Translations under genes and position numbers: made by a program
Shown: positions 35,741 through 48,400 of the stretch, piece by piece
How the letters are laid out: every line of letters begins with the position of its first letter
Position numbering within the stretch: position 1 is the stretch's first letter
Origin: Numida meleagris
Taxonomy: Eukaryota; Chordata; Aves; Galliformes; Numididae
Length of the DNA: 64,000 nucleotides
Assembly: GCF_002078875.1 (NCBI RefSeq)
Contig: NC_034424.1
Span: forward strand, 7,543,586 to 7,607,585
Direction of reading: 5' to 3'
Notes under the pieces: model-generated
The model's database searches: none
What the model saw: the letters and a program-made list of their open reading frames with translations, nothing else
What the model was told of the DNA's origin: nothing

Positions 35741-38700
35741 GCAGAGCAGCTCTCCTGGGTGGGCAGGGGATTAACGGCCGGGCAGGGAGATCCCTGCGAA
35801 GCCCCCAGCCCTTCCCGGGCTACCGTGAAATCGCCCATCACCGGTGCGGTGACCAGGGCAAATTTCCCTCTCTGTACTAATAAAGGCTGTGTCTGGTTCT
35901 GCATCTCCTTCCCCCGGACACCCAACACACCAGATCGAGCCACAGGGTCCCACCATGCCCCCGGGATCTCCCTGAGCTCATTCCAACAGCAAACTCCTGC
36001 AGGAGAGCGCAGTGAGCTGCCAGGACATGGATCAGCCCTGCGAGCCCTAGGGGATGCTTGAAGGCTCCCTCGGATGCCCTGGGGCAGATGAGGCAGGCCG
36101 GTCCCCCTGCTGCCCCGCAGGCTTCTGCTATTAAGCACTCACTTATTTATCAAAGAAAAAATCCTGCAGTTCGGTTAGTGCCAAACTGCCACTTGTTTTG
36201 TCTACATTTTTTCCCTGGGAAATTAGAGCACAGAGGTTTATTGTTTTTCAAATGACTTAGGCGCCTGCCCATGCTCAGAACCAGCCTTAAAGATAGCAGG
36301 GGTCTGATGTGTAAATGAATGGCAGGATACACCCTCCTGGGAATATTTGTTCCCATTAAGTTTTGCAATAATTTTTTTTTTTTTTTTTTTGAAAGCATGT
36401 AGGCCATTTAAAGGAAATATTTACCAGTTAAACAATAATAGCTGCAAAAGAGCAACTGAGCTCACTGCTTTCCCCCTGGGTACGCTCCGGCTGCTAACTG
36501 AATTGGAGCTGCCACGGGTTGCACTGCGCCCTGCAGCAAAGCCGCTGCGTGCAAGGTGTGCTGGGGGGCCTTCAGCTGGGCCCGTGGGGCAGCTTTGCTC
36601 GTGTCCTCCCCAGGGAAGGGAGCGGAGCAGATGGGAGTCAGCTCTGGGATGCACTGGTGGAGATGGAGCTTCATCGCCAGGGAGGACGGTGCGTGCTGGA
36701 GGCAGGATCGCTGCCCACAGCCAGGGGAGGGTTGTGGTGGAAGCTGTGGAAGCGCAGCGCCGTGTTAACACGGCATCTTACATTGCACAAGCAGGAAACA
36801 GAACGGTTTGCTCACTCAGCCAACCTCTGGGGAATGATTGCAGCTCACGTAATCTCATAAGCGCAAAGCGCAGGCAACTTTTCCCAAGAGCCTCAGAGGG
36901 ACGGTCATTATCTTACCGTGCAGAGAGCGTTACTGTTTTTTTCTGGTTTATGGGGGAGATGCATGGTGCCTGATACTCAGCTTGCCTAATAGTTGCAAAA
37001 TGTGCTCAGAAGCTGGTGGAAAGCTTCTGCCTGGCTGCGTGCAAAGCACAGTGTCTAACTGCACGGCCGAGACACTCACCTTATCCACAGTGCTCTGTCA
37101 CCCGGCCCGAGCACGGATCCTTTCCTTAAGGAGCATCTTGGTTTCTCACTGTCAGAACAGAAAAGCCCGTGGTTACAAACTCCCTCCATCCTGCGGGCAG
37201 CTATCAGTGATCCACGGGGGACCTGGTGTGGGGCTCCCAGATGCTCCCCATAGCTCCAGGAGAAGCGGGGTGCCCCATTCCTGCTGACACCTCCTGGCTA
37301 TATCCGAGTTCCCCTTCCTCTCACTGGGGATCCCACCTGCTGTTCCCCAGCACTGTGTTCTACCACCTGTAATATTTTCATGCCCTCGTTTGAAGATCTC
37401 TCACTCCAGGGTTAAGCACAATGCCTTCACGGTCTCTGTTAACGCCCTCTCAACCATTCCACAACAATTCCTGAAGCGCATTATTTTAAAATTCAGCAAT
37501 TATTTCAGTTACCACATGTTTGCTTTTCAGCTTCATTTACTTGGCCAAATCTTTGCACAAGCGAGAGCCCGTGTTATCTGCTTAAGAACTGCAGATAGCC
37601 CATTAAAAGAGCATTTAATCCTCCACTCGTGGGGGGGGTTCAGTGCCTTGTATGCCAATATTCATTATGCTGGGAGGAAATCCCGCAGGACAGAGCCTGG
37701 CAAAGTTCCCTTGAAGGCAACAGAGTTCTACCAGCTCTGAGCAGGGGAAGGTCAGAAATCAGCCCTGCTAACATCGGTGTGATAAGCTGCTCACCATGGC
37801 AGTAAGGGATTTTGGCTCGTAACTGCATGTCTGCCTGAATTTGAAGCCTTCCTTGGGCAGGCGGTTTCCCTGCTTCCTCCAAAGCTTTCTCCCTTGCACT
37901 TTAGAAGCGTACTCCCACGACATCTAATATTAATACTTGTCTCCAGGCCAAGACAGAAATGTTTCTGCCCAACCTCCCTCTTAGATTTAACAACGTTAAA
38001 TCTCATTTCCCACTGTTCTACCGTCAGTGAGAGCTACAGGGAGCCCCAAGCTTCACCCAGAGCAGGACACAAACCACACACCAGAGGGGCTGGAAGGTAG
38101 AACAGCCACCCAGCCCCAGATCCAACCCTCCTGAGGTGGCCGAATGCGATGTGCTCACATACAGGAGAGCTTCCCCAGGCTGGGGCCAGAGGTGCTGAAG
38201 TGACAGCTGGAGATGGATGGATGGGGAAAGAGACAGGAGAGTGACACACATACAGATGCAAAACCTTTCAGCTGCTACAAGGCATGCCTGACCCCGTACC
38301 TGCTGTGCACAATGGTCTCTCGCTGGCCTCCATGGGGATTTGGCTCAGAACTGGGACTACTTGCTGAAGCAAAAGGAATTTTTGGTGATTCCAAAAAAAA
38401 AAAAGAGGAATCAGCTTTTTCTGTCTTAGGACAAATTCTTTTGTTCAGGCTTTTCATAAAGCTGTTTGTTATCGTTACACCAAAGTTTAGGCTTTGGAGC
38501 AGCCCCTGTTCTGCAGAGTCCTGTAAGGAAAAAGACCTCCCACTACTCTATTATGTTCCATATTGTTCTCCATTGCGTCAGCTGCAGACCAGTTATCTCA
38601 GTGGAAATCTAGTGAAGTCCATTGATGTCAATGGGATCAAAGCAGGTCAAACCAAGAAAAGTGCTTGGCCCGTAGCACTGAGTCTCTCGTCACCAGTTGC

Positions 38701-40540
38701 CAAGTGCAATGAGTATTATGATCCAGATCAAATTCCCACAAAGTGACTTTTTTTTTTTTTGTCTGAGTAAGGACTTAACAAACATTAAGTGTCCCAGGAG
38801 CAGTATGTTATAACTCGAGCCCACCAGAGACAAACTGCAGCCTAAATGTAGCCATGCAAAAACAAATGCGTAAACAGGACAACATCCTGCAGCCACGTTT
38901 ATTTTCCTTTAGTGCACACAGATGAGTTCTCATGTACATTTCGAGGTGCCAGTAATGGCTGCTGCATAAAAACTGGGAAATGATCCATCTCACTTAGGAA
39001 TAAACTGAATCTTGCTGCTTTCTGTGAAATTTCCCTGGCAAAAACTGGCATTAGTCAGTGGGGAATGGCTCCCGCCCCAACTTTCCCCTCTGCATTTTTC
39101 CAGTGAATCGCTCCCCGAGGAGCACACAGAAAGCGGGATGGGAATGGCTGCAAGATGCACGCATGGCTCAGTTGGTCCTTTAATCACAGCCATGCCAGTG
39201 AACAGCTTTTTTTGCTCTAATTATCTTTCCACATCAAGAGAAAGACTCCAGCTCCAGAAATCTGTGCCAAGCAGAGCTCCTCCTTGCCATCACCTCCTGA
39301 GTGATGGGCAGACCTATAGCGTTCACGCTGGGAGAGGGGACAGAGAATTAAATAACATATTATATTACCTTCTTCTGTTTCCAAAGGCCCTTTCCTTTTC
39401 TTTCTCTGCCTGCTCTGAAAGCTCACGTTAAATCTTTTTTCTGCATGCGCTTCTGCTGCTGGTGTGACAGTGAGTCAGGTTCGTTTACACTAATTTGTTG
39501 CAGTTTGTAAATCTGTCTCCCTGGAGCCAGACCCATCTGCAGCATCAGAGTCTGGGAAATGGCTCAAATAAGCCTGCATCCCAGACTCAATTTCTCTTCT
39601 TTGCCTCTAGGGAAAGTGGTGCAGAGCTGATAGTTCAGCAGCATAGAGAGAAACTGACTCAATGACGGAATGAAGTCTTGATCACAGGGAATAGCATTCA
39701 AAGCCTGCCAGGGCAGAGGTGTATGCCCACCTCTAACCCCGCTGTTACCCAGAGCAGAGGCAGGTTTGCGTGGGAGGCTCAGGGTCCACCACCGCATCTG
39801 GGCTTCTGCCTTGCACCGCTCCCCAGGCAATACCAGAGCTTCACATGAATTTTACCCCTTGCAAAATCTTATTATTTCTTCTGCGAATGTTAAATCCTGT
39901 GAAAAAGCATGCTCATTTTTTTCTGCCAAGAGCTATTCAGTGGCATGGTGCTGCTTCATGTGCGTGGGTACCCAGCTGCTCCTACCCACAGCCATCCTTT
40001 ATCCCCAAACACCTCAGGTGAGGAACTGAGCCTCCTGCCTGCACTGTGTAATGCCACAGAAGAGGACAGCAGGACCCACAGGTTACTGAAACAGTGCACA
40101 GAACACTCATGGTTACAAATGCCAGAGGCTTTGCTGAGCTTCTGGCATGCTCCAAACTTGCAGTTACCAGTGTCAGCCTCGGCAGAGCCCTGTATAACAT
40201 GCCCTATAATGTGCTGTAGCAGAGGTGCTCAGAGACAGGCAGATGGAAACAGAGAAGGAGTTATGGAAAGAAAAGTGAAATCACATGCACAAGCGTTGCA
40301 GCCTTCCTCCACAAGCACAGGAGATAAAACAAATCCTCTGTCCGGCTGCCAGGGCTCTGCCATCCCTGGAAAGCAGCCTGAGCAGCAGTGGGTGATTTCA
40401 AAGAGCAGTGCTACAGGTCGGGCCGGGCTCCGAGCAAACCAGCATCGGGGACATCCCTCGGCTGGCGAGGGCTCCCCGTGGCCCCGCAATCCCTCCGACC
40501 CACTCCATCCCACCTGCCCTGCTGCAGTGACAGCCACGGC
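35740..40540. other. intergenic DNA upstream of EGFL7
   Basis: No exon with conserved coding content. Poly-T runs occur at about 36370 and 38747. AT-rich stretches near 37390-37640 and 38700-39000 are unexplained and could be conserved non-coding elements. Confidence 0.45.
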
Positions 40541-41040
40541 TCATCCCATACCTGCAGTGCCCCGCTGTCCCTCGCCGCGGTGGGACCGGCCCCGCTGCCA
40601 CACTGCCTCGTGGCCACCGGCCAACATCCCCCCATGGCCGCCCTGGGCCCGGAGCCGGGCACCCGCCTGGCACCCCCCGCATGGCCGCCCGCTGGCCGCG
40701 CACAGGCAGGAGGTGGCTGCTGAGGTGGAAGGGCGGCTTTTTATGCTTTTCTTCCTGTATAAATCAGGCCGGGGATGGACAATCCCAGACAGGACTTCCT
40801 GTGTGTGTTGTGCACTGATAACGGGGCGTTGTGAGGAGAACAAACACGGCCGCCGCAGGCCCAGAGGGGAGAGGGGCTGTGGGGCGGCACCCCTGCGCCG
40901 TGCCTGCCAGCCCCAGAGATGGGGGGCACAGCACAGTGCCCCGGGGCTGTGGGGAGGGCCAGGCGGCCAAGGAGGAGGTGCTGACCGCCCGCCTGGGCCC
41001 CCGCCTGCACCACAACACACTGCCGGCCTAAGATGGCTGC
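40540..41040. promoter_or_regulatory. small GC-rich island with TATA, ETS, GATA and FOX motifs
   Basis: A TATA box TATAAAT at 40758-40764 directly follows TTCCTG (ETS). A second ETS core CTTCCTG is at 40795-40801, GATAA at 40817-40821 and AACAAACA (FOX) at 40839-40846. CpG-rich DNA flanks it. It could be a promoter of an unannotated endothelial non-coding RNA or an enhancer. Confidence 0.35.
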
Positions 41041-44000
41041 TCCTGTCCTTCCGTCCTGCACCCCACAGCATACAGCTCGGCTGTCACTGTCACAACCACG
41101 CTCAGAGGGGACTGCCAGGGATCCCTGCTGTGTCAGGGCACCCTCAGCTCATGCCAGGTGTGCCAGGGCCAGCAGCCATCTTCCCGATGGGGCCGTCTTG
41201 GTGTGTGGCACCAGCCTAGTATAGTGGATGGCCTGAAATTTGGGTAGTACCTCAGCGGTCAGGCAGTTCGGTGGCCGGCTCATCACAGCACTAGTGGGAG
41301 TGATCCCTGCATTAGGGAAGAGTGAGGCACAAGGCCATGTGGGCCACTAAACAAACTGGAAACCACTCAGCAAAGATGGCCCCTTCAGTGGCAGGTGCAG
41401 AAAAACCTGCCCCTGCTCCCTCACGTTGAAGGCCATTCTGGGGCAAAGCCCCAGGAAAGATTTCTACTTAAGCACATGTGTATGGTTCTGCATGAGCACA
41501 GGAGGAATTCAGAGCCACCACACCTGCCCTGCTGGTGCGGGGCGGCTCTGTGGGCCGTGCTCACATCGCACTGCGTCCTCTCGGCCCAGGCAGAGCAGCC
41601 ATGCTCATGCGCAGGCTCAACAGCAGAGGATGACTCCCACCCTGATTCAGCAAAATACTACTCCGGGCAAGTCCCCTAGGGCTTGCAAAATATTCCTGTG
41701 TTTATTTATATAAATGCATGGCTAAAGAAAGACCCCGTTTGTTTTCCTTGGCAGAAGGGTATTTTTCAAAGCTGTTTTCTGCTGCCCACCATTCTTTCCA
41801 GCAATAGGTGATTTTGTACTGCGGGCTGCTTCACGCAAGCACTGCCAGCCGAAGGATTCCATGGGAGCTCCTCCCCACCTCCTCTGGACTGAAACCCCTG
41901 AACTCTGGGGACAACTTGAGGCCCAGCCTCTATCACCCAGAGCACTGCTTGGCCCTATGCCACTTTTCCTGTGTGCTCTGCCCTCATCGCTGGGGCACTT
42001 ATTGCACATACGGCTGCATACAGGAGTGCTCTGAGCTCATCGACAGAGAAGCATGGGAGGGGATGTGTGGAAAATGCTTCCTGTTTACTCAGCCGTCATC
42101 TGCTGGAGTGGGAAGCAGGCAGCAGGGGCCACACAATGGGTCGCTTTAAATTTGAGATTTGCTCACAGCCTCCCTCAACCTATGCACCTCCATCATCTTC
42201 AGACCTCCTGCTGGCATCCCCCAGCACACACAGCCCCAGCAGTAGCCCCAGCCCACGACACGGTAACATTTTGGTAGTGGTGAGGTTGCAGTGGGACTCG
42301 CTGCAGGCTGACCATGGGGCATGCAAGAAGACAAAGCCAGGACATGTGCTCCTCCAACAGCCCTGCAGCATTCAGGGCCCGTCAGGCATGAATTGTGCAG
42401 AGGGACAGAAAGGCATTAGACTCCTCATTAGCACCAGCCAATTAGCATGGCATGCTGCTCTCCCATCAGCTGACAGACTGCAGCTGAATACCTCCTGCCC
42501 ACACTGATCCCTTCAGCACTTTCAATATAACATCAATTACCAAGCAGCAATCAAAATCAGTTGACAAAATCTCCACATTCACTTTGCACGGCTTTCTGCA
42601 GCGCAGGGAGCATGAGGCAACCCAGTCATGCCTGGGGCACCGCTGCTCCTCTGCAGAGCCAGCCCCAGCCTCAGCTCCAGCCCTGAGCAGGCTCAGGAGC
42701 ACAGCATCAAGTGTTTCCAGGCTTGGGCTGCTCCAAGTCCTTGAGTGACAGCTCAAGGTCCTCTTTACTTCCCCCTTCCTGTATTCTCCATGGAAAAAAC
42801 TTCTGCCCTTGCTTGTTTTATCATCGGTGGATAATAAAAGCATCAGTCCCACTGCAGGGATGTTCTGCTGCTTACTCAACTAATACCTATGCACTGCTTT
42901 TAAAATCCTGCATGAAACTTGCCTGCATAAATTTAACTGCTAATTTTAGGCATTGTGAGCTGCCATAGGATTTATTTCTTCGTTAGTGCTTCTCGCCATG
43001 TGGGAGAGCCTTGGGAGGCTGGCAGACAACTGCAGCTTTGCCAGGAAACAGATTTGTCTGCTCCTGGTGAAAATCTTACATGAAAAGGAACTTTATCCAC
43101 ATTTTGTGTTTTAGAAAGTGCCATCCCTGAGAAATATGGATTTGGGAAAAGGTCCCCAGGGATGATCAAAGTCCCGCAGTTCAAAGATTGAGCCTTAGTG
43201 CACCAGCATTGGAACAATTAACCAAAATGGTTCCTCACCCACTGAAACTTCTCTGCTGGTTTAAAAAAAAAAAAATTAAAACAAAATTCCCCCAGAATGT
43301 GGGCTTCAGCCCCCCTGTTGCTCCCTGCATCTCTGCTCCCAACAGAGTTCAAGGACAGCCCGATAAGAGAGGGAGAAAGTGGAAGAGACAGGGAGCAGAG
43401 ACTAAACATTGTGCAAGCTGCTGTCTGCCACACAAGCATCAAATTGGGACCTAGGCACAAACTGTCATGTCCCTCAGCACCGTTTTTTGTGGTGCCATTG
43501 GGACCCCAGCATGCCCCAGCCCATAGGGAACAGGGACGTACCTTGTTGCTGGTGTTGTGACAGCATGGAGGACAGAGACAGGAAAAAGCCCAGAGCTTCT
43601 CTTATGCTAAGCCAGCTTGGTGACGGACTCCCTTATCCTCGCTTTGGGGGAGATAAGGTTTCAGTGCTGACTTCCAGAGCAGCTTTGTATCTCACGGTTA
43701 CCTCCCTGCAGTGGGTATCAGGCATTCAGAAAACATTTGAACATGACCATATCTTTCTGAAACCTGTGTGCAATGGAAAGACACACAGGGTGGATCAGAT
43801 TGACCCCATGGGGTTCTCAGTGTCTTGCTGTCCATGTGACAAAACAGGTTTCCTCAGCCAAGTGTCCCAGCTCCCTACTGGGCTGGAACACCGAGCGCTT
43901 CCCCTGGTGGGGAGGAGGTGTGATCCCACCACGAGTGTCCTGCTTCAGAACCCGGGTGATCCACGGCCATTTTGAGGGCCAATCCAGATTAATGTTTGGT

Positions 44001-44860
44001 TTAGTGAATTGGTGAGAACTGCATCTTATTGCAGCAAGCCGCTTTGTCTGTTGTCCCCGACATATGTGTATATTGGAAAATCAGCTGCATTTCTCCAGGA
44101 TGATTTACTGACATCTGTGCTGTCCCCTATGAGGGACCTGGGGCATTGGCTGTGTGCAATTTGGGTAAAGTGAGGACAGGGCCCTCCTGGTGCCCAAAGC
44201 CTTCACACCAGCTCACACAGGGCTGGATTCAGCAGGAAGGCACCGAAAGGGGAAACATTGCCCTCTCACCACAGAAAAGCAATTTTCGTGTCACAAAATG
44301 GTGCTGGATCCCACAGGGCATCTACTTCTGGGCTGCTCCATCCTCCACCAAAGTCCTGAGTGCCAAGACCTCTCTGACTCCCTCTCCCACCAAATTTTCC
44401 TGATCATTCCAGACAACAATAAGAGAAACGTTAAAACTATCCAGCTACAGAACAAAACCTTACAACTGATTAAAAGGTTTCTATGTTAAAAATAATCATT
44501 GTGTTGAGAAACACACTGTAAAGGCCAGTTCTGATCTCATCGGCATGGCACCAAATCCAGATGAGATCTCCATGGAGAAGTCCTGAAGAATAGGTAAATG
44601 GTGAAATTACAATCAGCATTCACCTGTGTAGGACTCGATGCCTTATTTTTTAATGAAATTAATGAGGTGTGTCGTAGATTACTGTCTCCCTATGAGTGGA
44701 TCTAATTCCTTGGTTGAAAGTCCTCCTCAGGAAACATTTATGTCTTTCTGCTGACTTCACTGGATTTCAGCAACATAATAGAGAAGTGGAATTCAGCCTA
44801 AAAGCCAGACAGTGAATGCAGAAGTCAGGACTTAGGAAAAAGATACAAAAAAAGAACTGT
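41040..44860. other. intergenic DNA, no gene seen
   Basis: Read on both strands without finding a coding exon, RNA gene or clear repeat. Open frames are short and of non-coding character. Confidence 0.45.
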
Positions 44861-45480
44861 TGATATGCCTCTTCTCTGACACGTCGCAGCGTATCAGCAT
44901 GGCCACTGCCTTTATTTTGTTTAATCACTTATCTCCACGAAGGGAAGAGGAAATTCCCAAGAATGCAAGATCGTTAAAAATATTAACCAGGCCTGGTGAT
45001 TATTTTTGGTAGCTAAAAGCTTCCTGGCCGAAGGGTTTGGGTTTGCATTGGACTTCAGTAAATGTTTTAGGATAACTTTCATAAATACCCATTATACTCA
45101 AATCACTGTGCAGTTTACAATTCAGCGGGGAAGGGCGGGTGTGCGTTTCTCGTTCTTTGTTTTGTAATGCAGCATGGTAAAGTGCATAGCACTCCGCTGG
45201 ATTAGGATTAGCTATTTTCTTGTATCCTTAAATAAAGGACTAGTTCACACAGTCCGAAATCTCTGTTTCCTTTCTGGCAGGAAACAGGAAGTGAATGCAA
45301 GGGGCAGATTTGGAGTTTGCTTGTAAAGAACAATCGAACTCCCATCCAGAGGGGAAGGGGATCTGCGTCAAGAGGAATTCACTTTTTTTTTTTTTNNNNN
45401 NNNNNNTTTTTTTTTTTTTTTTTCTGGAAGGGAAGAGAAAATGACCTTTAGTTTAAAAGCCTGAAAGAATAAAGGTCTGA
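44860..45480. promoter_or_regulatory. AT-rich CpG-poor block, candidate enhancer
   Basis: A compositionally distinct block with MEF2-like TTAAAAATATT, GATA-like GGATAAC and, at 45282-45290, AAACAGGAA, close to the FOX:ETS composite known from endothelial enhancers. A small N run in poly-T interrupts its end. Position between EGFL7 and the expected NOTCH1 makes endothelial use plausible, but this is inference. Confidence 0.35.
45396..45406. other. assembly gap, 11 N in poly-T
   Basis: Eleven undetermined bases with long T runs on both sides. The homopolymer length is unresolved. Confidence 0.99.
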
Positions 45481-48400
45481 GCATTCAGAGCTGCCTGCAC
45501 AAATATAGCCATAAAGGCCTTTTCCTGACAGTGGCTCCGGCCGCTCGCCCCATCCCTATGCGAGCCCCGCGCTGCGCGCTGCCCTGTGAGTTATCCTGGG
45601 TGAAGGGCGGCACCCAGCCCTGACCACAGTTCCTGCTTAGGAGGGCCAGTCCTGGTTTAAATTCTTCAAAATATTTACTATTCTTTGCTCTGTCCCTCCC
45701 CAGGATGAGATGTGGCAGATGGGATTTAGCGGACCGCCTATGTTCTCCCCAAAGCGCCGTTGGTAGCTGTCTCCAGGCACAGGTGGGACACAGCTCGGCA
45801 GCTGGGTGGCCAGGAGCTCACACCAACACCACCGACCCTGTTCCCCTTTCAAGCAGCCACAAGCCCTCCAACACACATCCCTGGGAAGAGGATGTGAGCC
45901 GAGGCCTTGAGGCTTGACCAAGCATCCAAACACGATGTGTGGTCTCATCTGTGAGTCCTATTCATTTTAGTCCTCCCCACCAGTCACCCTGGATATTTTT
46001 TCTGTAGTTATATCTCCCCAGTGGTTAAACAGATCATTCTGTGTACTTTTGTAGCCTCCGTGCTGGTTCTACCACTGGTCGTGACACTGTGGGCACGGCA
46101 GCATGGCTGAGAGCCCCCGGCAGCCATCGCCGACTGCCAGCACCTGCACTCTGATGAGGTCACCTCTTGGTACTGAAGCTGCAGCTCTCCAAATACACCT
46201 TGGCAGGCTTCCACTTTTCTTCTCCGAAGCCGTCCAGGCTCAATGCATGCAGCTGGAGCGATGCCCTGCCAGCGTGAAGGGGGACAGCACTGCAGCTGGG
46301 AGAGAGCCAGAGGGACACAATCACTGCTCAGGTCGTACGTCTGCACAACCCGGCACTAGGTGAAGGCGCATCTGGAGCTGCCGAGCTGCCGTGAGTCACC
46401 GTGCTGCAGGAAATGGTGTCACCCGCCAGCTCTGCTCCCGCGTATCCACAGCAGCCCCCAGCTCCAACAGTGCTTTTGCCTTCTGCTTCCACGAGTTTTG
46501 GACCAAGATCCTTCAGCTTAACCTGAAGCTCAGGTTCTGCTGATAGATCTGTTGGCACCAAGGGAGCCAAGCTGGGCAAGCCATCTCCACATCAAGCCTG
46601 GGGTGTCACTGGAATTGTTGTGAGAGCAGTATGTGGAACAGGTGGGGATGGCAGTGAGCAAGGATTTGCCAGCCTGCATTCCTCTTTCTGTTTCCCCTGA
46701 GCTCCCAACCATCATCTCAGTGCATTAAAGTCATTAATTAACCTGCGAGAACGATGAGACCTAAACTTTCCCCCAGTCGCTGCTGGCACACTGGCAGCCA
46801 GCCGTGTGCTGAGGACAGGCTCCACCAGCGAGGCAGGAATGTGCAAATAGCCCTGCAGGAATGTGCCCCGAGGAAAGCACAATTCACCCACTGGTACCCA
46901 CTGCCTTTCCCTGGTGGGGATATCCCCAGTCAGCCACGGAACAGTGAGGCACCACCAGTGTGCAGTGTAAAAGCCAGCAGTGAGTTGTATAAAAAGCACA
47001 GCGCTGGTCCCTCCCCACTCCTTGCGCTGGCCATCAGAAAACAGCAGAAATTAGACCCAGCCAGGGCTGTGCACAGACAGCTGGATTCCCACCGCACTAT
47101 GGGCACACAGATGACACCCAAGGGTCCCAGCAGAGAGGGGACAACACATCCAGCAGGGATGCTGGGCCCAACCTGCTGCTGAGATGGTGCTTTGAGCTCA
47201 AGCATCAGCCTTAAATCTGAGCTTTACTGATACCAGTCCTAGGCACAAAGCTACCAAGACTCAGTAGGTTATGCATGAGAACAAATACGAGCAGGATCAG
47301 GATTCAGGTGCCCCAGAGTGAATTAAATTGCACGTCTATTACTTCTTCTGAATTCCCTTTTTTCTTCTTTGTTTTGCTTTGATTTTGAGGTGTTTTTCTG
47401 CAATCACAGAAAGCGGCTCTGAGATTGGCTGTGCCATACCCTGCATTAGTTCAGCTGAAAGCTGTTTTCTAAAGGAAACATTTGCCATCTCTCCCCAGCT
47501 TTGATTTGCCTCTCCTGCCTGCTTGCCAGAGCTGATTCCGAGATGTTCATAGGAGAGTTTCTTTACACAGAACCAACCAGCTATTGTGCCTCAGCAATTT
47601 TGTTCAAGAAATAGAATGCGCATTCACTTGTGTGTGAGGAGTTGACACGTGTTTGATTGGTGTGCTTGAGAGCTCGGTGGGGAATACAGCAGCAAAAACA
47701 CATTCCTGTGAGGAGCTATTTCAAAAGAAAAGAAACAAGGATCCAGGAGAGATAAGAAAATGAATGTCTGCAGAATCTGGGAAAGCCTCGTGCAGAGGGA
47801 CGGAGACAAAGTACGAGAACGCACTTTATTTGTGACAAGCTTTCCATCCTGGGCAGCCAAACAGGACATCCTGCTTCAGTTCTCCTTCCTCTCTTTAATT
47901 AGCGTTGCGCTCGTTCGGGACGCTGCCATTAATGTCGTCTCAGCATTTCCATGACAAAGCCCTGTTTTTGCAGGGCTTTAGGAACTTGGCCCTAGAAAAT
48001 CTGTTGTGAGCACAGAAGTGCTCGGCCCAGAGGTGGTGGTGGCCCTGCGGGGGCTTGGGGTGCAGGGACCCCTGCAAATGGCTCTGCTTTGGATCCAAGA
48101 CATTGCACCCTCTGGAGCGTGTCATGTCACTGCAAACACAACACCCACATTTCCGAATCTATACGTTGCTGTGGAGCCCTTTGCTTTCGGATGGTTTGGC
48201 TTGGGCAGCCCGGAGAGGAAATCTCCAGCAATGCTTTCTTCCCTACTTGACAACAGAGCCTGGCTACAAAACTCTGGCCAAATTTATCCCCAGAAGTGGA
48301 GAGCCCCCAGAGCGCCATCACAGCGGGAAGAGCAGAAATGCAACTTGAACCCCAGAATAAGCTTGAAACAGAGTGCTCAGAACTGCCCTAGTTATAAACT

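Noticed and set aside
34654..36061. Long frames on both strands in the EGFL7 CpG island
   Set aside because: Proline/arginine/alanine-rich translations are usual for CpG islands; they lack domains and conflict with the splice donors seen.
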